Source of the DNA: Christiangramia sediminis
GTDB lineage: Bacteria; Bacteroidota; Bacteroidia; Flavobacteriales; Flavobacteriaceae
Reading direction: 5' to 3'
Assembly (NCBI RefSeq): GCF_020552705.1
Contig: NZ_JAJBZG010000005.1
Span: 806,001 to 870,000, forward strand
DNA length: 64,000 bases
Below, piece by piece: positions 60,883-64,000 of this stretch. Under the pieces are notes generated by a model. The model searched no databases and had not been told where the DNA came from. It saw only the letters and a list, made by a program, of their open reading frames with translations. Position 1 is the stretch's first letter; each line of letters starts with the position of its first letter. The translations under genes and the position numbers were made by a program.

Positions 60883-61404
60883 ATGGAAAAATGGTTTGTA
60901 TTTAAAGAAATAGATCTTTTGGCAATAGTACTCACTGCATGTGGTATATATCTGGCGGTCATCATTTTTACCAGGCTGGCAGGGAAAAGAAGCTTTTCTA
61001 AAATGTCCAGTTTTGACTTTGCTATGACTGTAGCTGTTGGTTCTATGATTGCTACGACTGTGCTTTCAAAAAGTGTTAGCCTTTGGGATGGCATCATTGG
61101 TCTTGGGGCTGTTTATATTTTACAAATAGGAGTGGCACTGCTTAGACGCTTTAAGCCGGTGCAAAAGGTGGTAGATAATACACCATTGCTTCTAATGGAT
61201 GGGACCAATATTTTACATGAAAATCTCAGGAAAGCCCGGGTAAGTGAAGGGGATCTTAGATCTAAATTACGGGAAGCCAATGTAATTAGATTGAAGGAAG
61301 TGCGGGCAGTGATCTTTGAAGCCACGGGAGACATTTCTGTTATGCATACAGAAGACGCGAATGAAGAACTTGAAGATTGGTTAATGAAAGATGTAGAAAG
61401 ATAA
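60883..61404 (+). CDS. DUF421 (YetF-like) membrane protein
   Basis: 173 residues. Three N-terminal helices (about 12-30, 45-65, 70-88) carry the family pattern YLAVIIFTRLAGKRSFSKMSSFDFAMTVAVGSMIATT. The cytoplasmic YetF-type domain follows (VDNTPLLLMDGTNILHENLRKARVSEGDLRSKLRE, VRAVIFEATGDISVM). Function in the cell is unknown. The ATG at 60883 replaces an in-frame TTG at 60877. It is 11 bases behind the SDR gene and 11 before the GntA-like gene. Confidence 0.88.
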   Translation: MEKWFVFKEIDLLAIVLTACGIYLAVIIFTRLAGKRSFSKMSSFDFAMTVAVGSMIATTVLSKSVSLWDGIIGLGAVYILQIGVALLRRFKPVQKVVDNTPLLLMDGTNILHENLRKARVSEGDLRSKLREANVIRLKEVRAVIFEATGDISVMHTEDANEELEDWLMKDVER

Positions 61405-61415
61405 AAGAATATAAA

Positions 61416-62105
61416 ATGCAAATAACAGATACAAAGAAAAGACGCATTTTCAATGCAGATCATGCAAAGATCAAAATGGATTTTGAGAATTTTATACTTG
61501 AAAATGACCATCCGTGCTTAATGGCGAAAACAGTTTTTAGCATGGATAAAGTGGAACTGAAAACGTATAAGGAGTTTGGGTCTTTAGAATCTTCAAAAAG
61601 ATTAATAAAAGACCTTGAAAATTATATTGCCGATTATGATTTTGAATCGAATGATTTTAAAACATTTATGGCTGTATTTCCTGATTCTCCCAAATATTCC
61701 GAAATTGCTTTTGAAAAATTGCTATGGAAGCAATTAAATAATTTGCATCAACTTGATAATAAGAAATGGGATCCTGAGGTTAGTGAGAATCCTGAAGATA
61801 AGAACTTCAGTTTTAGCCTTGGAGGAAAAGCCTTTTATATAGTGGGTTTACATCCTAACTCTTCCCGGCTTGCCAGACAAAGTCCATACGTCACCCTCAC
61901 TTTTAATTTGCACTTGCAATTTGAAAAACTAAGGGAAATGGGAAGTTATGAAACGGTTAGAGACAGAATTCGTGAAAGAGATACTAATCTTCAGGGAAAT
62001 ATAAACCCTATGCTGGAGGATTTCGGAAAATCCAGTGAAGCAAAACAATATAGTGGCAGAAATGTAGGAAAGGAATGGAAATGTCCTTTTCACAACAATA
62101 ACTAA
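61416..62105 (+). CDS. YqcI/YcgG-family protein, GntA-like heme-dependent N-hydroxylase
   Basis: 229 residues. The YqcI/YcgG pattern is clear: NDHPCLMAKTVF near the start, FSLGGKAFYIVGLHPNSSRLARQSPYVTLTFNLHLQFE in the middle and WKCPFHNN at the end. The characterised family member GntA is a heme enzyme that hydroxylates a guanidino nitrogen in guanitoxin synthesis; the conserved Cys/His residues here would suit a similar heme site. The frame is open from 61377, but ATG 61416 matches the family. The other guanitoxin genes are absent, so the substrate here is different or unknown. Followed four bases later by the PaiB-like gene. Confidence 0.82.
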   Translation: MQITDTKKRRIFNADHAKIKMDFENFILENDHPCLMAKTVFSMDKVELKTYKEFGSLESSKRLIKDLENYIADYDFESNDFKTFMAVFPDSPKYSEIAFEKLLWKQLNNLHQLDNKKWDPEVSENPEDKNFSFSLGGKAFYIVGLHPNSSRLARQSPYVTLTFNLHLQFEKLREMGSYETVRDRIRERDTNLQGNINPMLEDFGKSSEAKQYSGRNVGKEWKCPFHNNN

Positions 62106-62109
62106 TTAA

Positions 62110-62727
62110 ATGTACAGACCCTCGAAGTACCGGAAAGATAACAAGGAATTTATTTTTTCATTTATCCAAAATCATCCTTTTGCGACTTTTATTCTGAAAG
62201 GTGAAAACCTTCTGGGAACTCATATTCCCGTTCTTATAGAAGGAGATCCAAATAACTGGCAATTGTATGCTCATATTGCCAGGCACAATGAGCAACTGCA
62301 ATATCTAAAAGATGGAGCCGAAGCGCTGGTGATCTTTCATGGAGCAAATGCCTATGTTTCTTCTTCATGGTATAAAGAAAAAGATATAAGTACCTGGGAT
62401 TATTCTGCCGTTCATGTAAATGCCAGGATAAGACTACAATCGAGGGAAGAGCTGGAAAATTCATTGCAAAAACTGGTAAGTCGTTTTGAAAGAGATCAGG
62501 AAAATCCACTTTATTATAAAGATCTGCCCGATAAAATGTTAGAAGAACATATCCCCTTAATAACTGGGTTCTGGTTGGAGCCATTTAAAGTAGAAGGTAT
62601 CGCAAAATTACATCAGGGCTATGGCAAGGAAGATATAGAACGTACGGTAAACAAGCTAAAAAATTCTGAAAACACCAATGATAAGGAAGTTTCAGAAGCA
62701 ATAAAAAAAGAGAACAGGATCGATTAG
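62110..62727 (+). CDS. PaiB-like FMN-binding negative regulator family protein
   Basis: 205 residues of the split-barrel flavin-binding fold: MYRPSKYRKDNKEFIFSFIQNHPFATF, GTHIPVLIEGDPNNWQLYAHIARHN, ALVIFHGANAYVSSSWYKEK and STWDYSAVHVNARI. These match PaiB and related FMN-binding proteins. B. subtilis PaiB is linked to transcriptional control, but the fold also suits FMN- or heme-dependent chemistry on small molecules. It sits four bases behind the GntA-like gene, so a shared pathway is likely. Confidence 0.85.
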   Translation: MYRPSKYRKDNKEFIFSFIQNHPFATFILKGENLLGTHIPVLIEGDPNNWQLYAHIARHNEQLQYLKDGAEALVIFHGANAYVSSSWYKEKDISTWDYSAVHVNARIRLQSREELENSLQKLVSRFERDQENPLYYKDLPDKMLEEHIPLITGFWLEPFKVEGIAKLHQGYGKEDIERTVNKLKNSENTNDKEVSEAIKKENRID

Positions 62728-62742
62728 GTCAAAATTCAAAAT

Positions 62743-63321
62743 ATGGAAATAATCAAGAAGCAAAGCGGAGCTGCTTTTACAATTAAAAAAGGTCAGTTGC
62801 TTAAGGTAATAGATCCGCAAGGCGAGCAGGTAAGCGATATGGTGCTGTTTAATGCCGGCGACAAACGGGAAAAGATTTCCAGCGGAAAAACCCTGGATTT
62901 TGAAGAAAATATTTTGATCACCAAAGGGGACTTTCTCTGGAGCAACCGCAGCAATAAGATGATGGAGATCCTGGAAGATACCAACGGGAGAAATGATTTT
63001 CTTTTGGCTCCCTGTAGTCCTGAAACTTTCAAGATCATGTATAAGAATGATAAATACCATCCAAGCTGTTTTGAAAACCTTTACACCAACCTGGCAAAAT
63101 TCGATATTGAGCCGGATGATATTCCCACAGCCTTCAATATTTTCATGAATGTTCAGTTTGATCTGAACGGAAAAATAAGCGTGGATCCCCCGTTAAGCAA
63201 AGCCGGAGACTATGTGCTTATGGAAGCAAAAATGGATCTAATTGTTGGACTCACTGCGTGCTCTGCTGAAGACAGCAATGGAGGTAGTTTTAAGCCGATA
63301 CATTATGAGATCCTGAACTGA
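62743..63321 (+). CDS. DUF1989 (urea carboxylase-associated) family protein
   Basis: 192-residue beta-rich protein. Family pattern: KKGQLLKVIDPQGEQVSDMVLFNAGDKREKISSGKT, then LWSNRSNKMMEILEDTNGRNDFLLAPCSPETF, and HPSCFENL with the Cys/His residues probably binding a metal, then NIFMNVQFDLNGKI and AKMDLIVGLTACSAEDSNGG. DUF1989 proteins cluster with urea/guanidine carboxylases and related nitrogen genes. Here no carboxylase is present; it follows PaiB by 15 bases in the GntA-like operon. Its stop abuts the convergent TerC gene. Confidence 0.85.
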   Translation: MEIIKKQSGAAFTIKKGQLLKVIDPQGEQVSDMVLFNAGDKREKISSGKTLDFEENILITKGDFLWSNRSNKMMEILEDTNGRNDFLLAPCSPETFKIMYKNDKYHPSCFENLYTNLAKFDIEPDDIPTAFNIFMNVQFDLNGKISVDPPLSKAGDYVLMEAKMDLIVGLTACSAEDSNGGSFKPIHYEILN

Positions 63322-64000
63322 TCAATTCTTTTTTCGATATCTCATATTCAGCATTTCTATAGCTAATGAGAAAAATACCGCAAAATAGATATATCCTTTT
63401 GGCACGTGATAATGTGCACCTTCTACGATAAGCATTACCCCAATTAGTATTAAAAATGACAGCGCAAGTATTTGTATGGTAGGATGCTCATTTACGAATT
63501 CACCTACGGGTTTTGCAAATATCATCATCACAATGATGGCTACTATAACAGCGATGACCATTAGAATTACCTGGTCTGTAAGTCCCACGGCAGTTAAGAT
63601 AGAGTCAAAAGAAAATACAAGATCCAGGAGCACGATCTGGATTATGGCAGAACTAAAAGACATAGTGCTAGTAGGTTTTCCACCATTTTCTGCAGTAGCT
63701 TGTTGACCCTCTACTTTATGATGGATCTCCAGGGTACTTTTTACCAATAGAAATATTCCCCCTGCAACCAAGATAATATCTCGCCAGCTCAATTCAAAAT
63801 CTGCTATCGTTATTACCGGTTCGGTCAGTCCAATAATCCAGGTAATACTAAGTAGTAGAAGAATTCTCATTACCAGGGCTATGGTTAAACCACCTAATCT
63901 GGCTTTTTTCTGATTTTCTGCCGGAACCTTTCCGGCTACCAGAGAAATAAAAATGATGTTATCTATCCCCAGTACGATCTCTAAAAAAGTTAATGTTAAT
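63322..64000 (-). CDS. TerC-family integral membrane protein (N-terminus beyond the window)
   Basis: At least 226 residues on the minus strand, cut by the right edge. The visible frame begins LTLTFLEIVLGIDNIIFISLV, which holds the conserved E and D-N of TerC/YgjT proteins, and continues through about six to seven helices, with the second acidic helix at LLDLVFSFDSILTAVGLTD. Members are linked to tellurite resistance and to manganese export or metal loading of exported proteins. An internal ATG at 63870 could be mistaken for the start, but the sequence upstream of it is clearly the same family. Confidence 0.9.
   Translation of the reverse strand, partial: LTLTFLEIVLGIDNIIFISLVAGKVPAENQKKARLGGLTIALVMRILLLLSITWIIGLTEPVITIADFELSWRDIILVAGGIFLLVKSTLEIHHKVEGQQATAENGGKPTSTMSFSSAIIQIVLLDLVFSFDSILTAVGLTDQVILMVIAVIVAIIVMMIFAKPVGEFVNEHPTIQILALSFLILIGVMLIVEGAHYHVPKGYIYFAVFFSLAIEMLNMRYRKKN

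Noticed and set aside
61416-63321. Guanitoxin biosynthesis cluster
   Set aside because: Only a GntA-like family member is present; none of the other guanitoxin genes are in the operon, so the name would overstate the case.
63322-63870. Apparent complete TerC gene starting at ATG 63870
   Set aside because: The reading frame continues upstream to the window edge with clear TerC sequence (EIVLGIDNIIF), so the gene is cut by the window and 63870 is an internal Met.

Overview
The window looks like chromosomal DNA of a marine member of the Flavobacteriaceae (Bacteroidota), most like Gramella/Christiangramella. The genus is a guess from gene content. The evidence is: gliding genes gldE-gldD after mutY-ssb, a SusC/SusD pair, LptE-type and many other short lipoproteins, a mevalonate rather than MEP isoprenoid route, several TTG starts without Shine-Dalgarno sequences, and promoters of the Bacteroidota type (TTG, about 19-21 bp, TAnnTTTG). 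I see no tRNA, rRNA, CRISPR array, insertion sequence or prophage. Nearly all of the DNA is coding and no gap exceeds 300 bases.

Layout. 1-3.0 kb: tail of a ketoacyl synthase, bioB and two tandem JmjC/cupin oxygenases. 3.0-6.7 kb (minus strand): recX, a small membrane protein, a YciF-type ferritin-like protein, RNase E/G, an unlisted 29-residue basic protein and an HU/IHF protein. 6.8-10.3 kb: mutY, ssb, gldE, gldD. 10.4-14.7 kb: one SusC/SusD pair. 14.8-22.4 kb: an EamA transporter, an active/inactive pair of M16 peptidases, a DUF4199 protein, ribosomal proteins L21 (with an added Rho-N-like domain) and L27, a DUF2805 protein and an LVIVD-repeat lipoprotein. 22.6-24.7 kb: an AT-rich restriction-modification island, with a helix-turn-helix/beta-class methyltransferase fusion convergent with a PD-(D/E)XK nuclease. 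24.8-31.6 kb: miaB, a sigma-54-type activator, lptE, a TPR-like protein, secG and groES-groEL.

33.8-39.6 kb is the most distinctive block. It is a tight operon of an AhpD-like protein, the radical SAM enzyme ArsS, an exported rhodanese, a TIGR04282 transferase, a purine nucleoside phosphorylase, an ArsM-type methyltransferase, a DUF547 lipoprotein and a TIGR04283 glycosyltransferase. This is an arsenosugar-type pathway: ArsM would methylate arsenic, ArsS would attach the 5'-deoxyadenosyl/ribosyl part, the phosphorylase would remove the base, and the transferases would add the aglycone or headgroup. Around it lie a GH113-like lipoprotein, a fatty acid hydroxylase-superfamily membrane protein, and an operon of an FAD oxidoreductase, a membrane polyferredoxin and three membrane-associated glycosyltransferases (41.9-48.4 kb).

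49.7-53.0 kb is a polyamine operon (speA, speB, then a deoxyhypusine synthase-like enzyme that lacks the family's catalytic lysine). 53.3-57.3 kb holds an rRNA pseudouridine synthase and an isoprenoid group (diphosphomevalonate decarboxylase, a mevalonate-kinase-like GHMP kinase, a UbiA prenyltransferase). 57.3-59.8 kb holds TspO, an HI0933-type flavoprotein and a glycerophosphodiesterase. 60.0-63.3 kb is a tight five-gene plus-strand operon (SDR, DUF421, a YqcI/YcgG-GntA-like heme N-hydroxylase, a PaiB-like FMN protein, DUF1989), which may handle a guanidino or N-hydroxylated compound. The window ends inside a TerC-family membrane protein.
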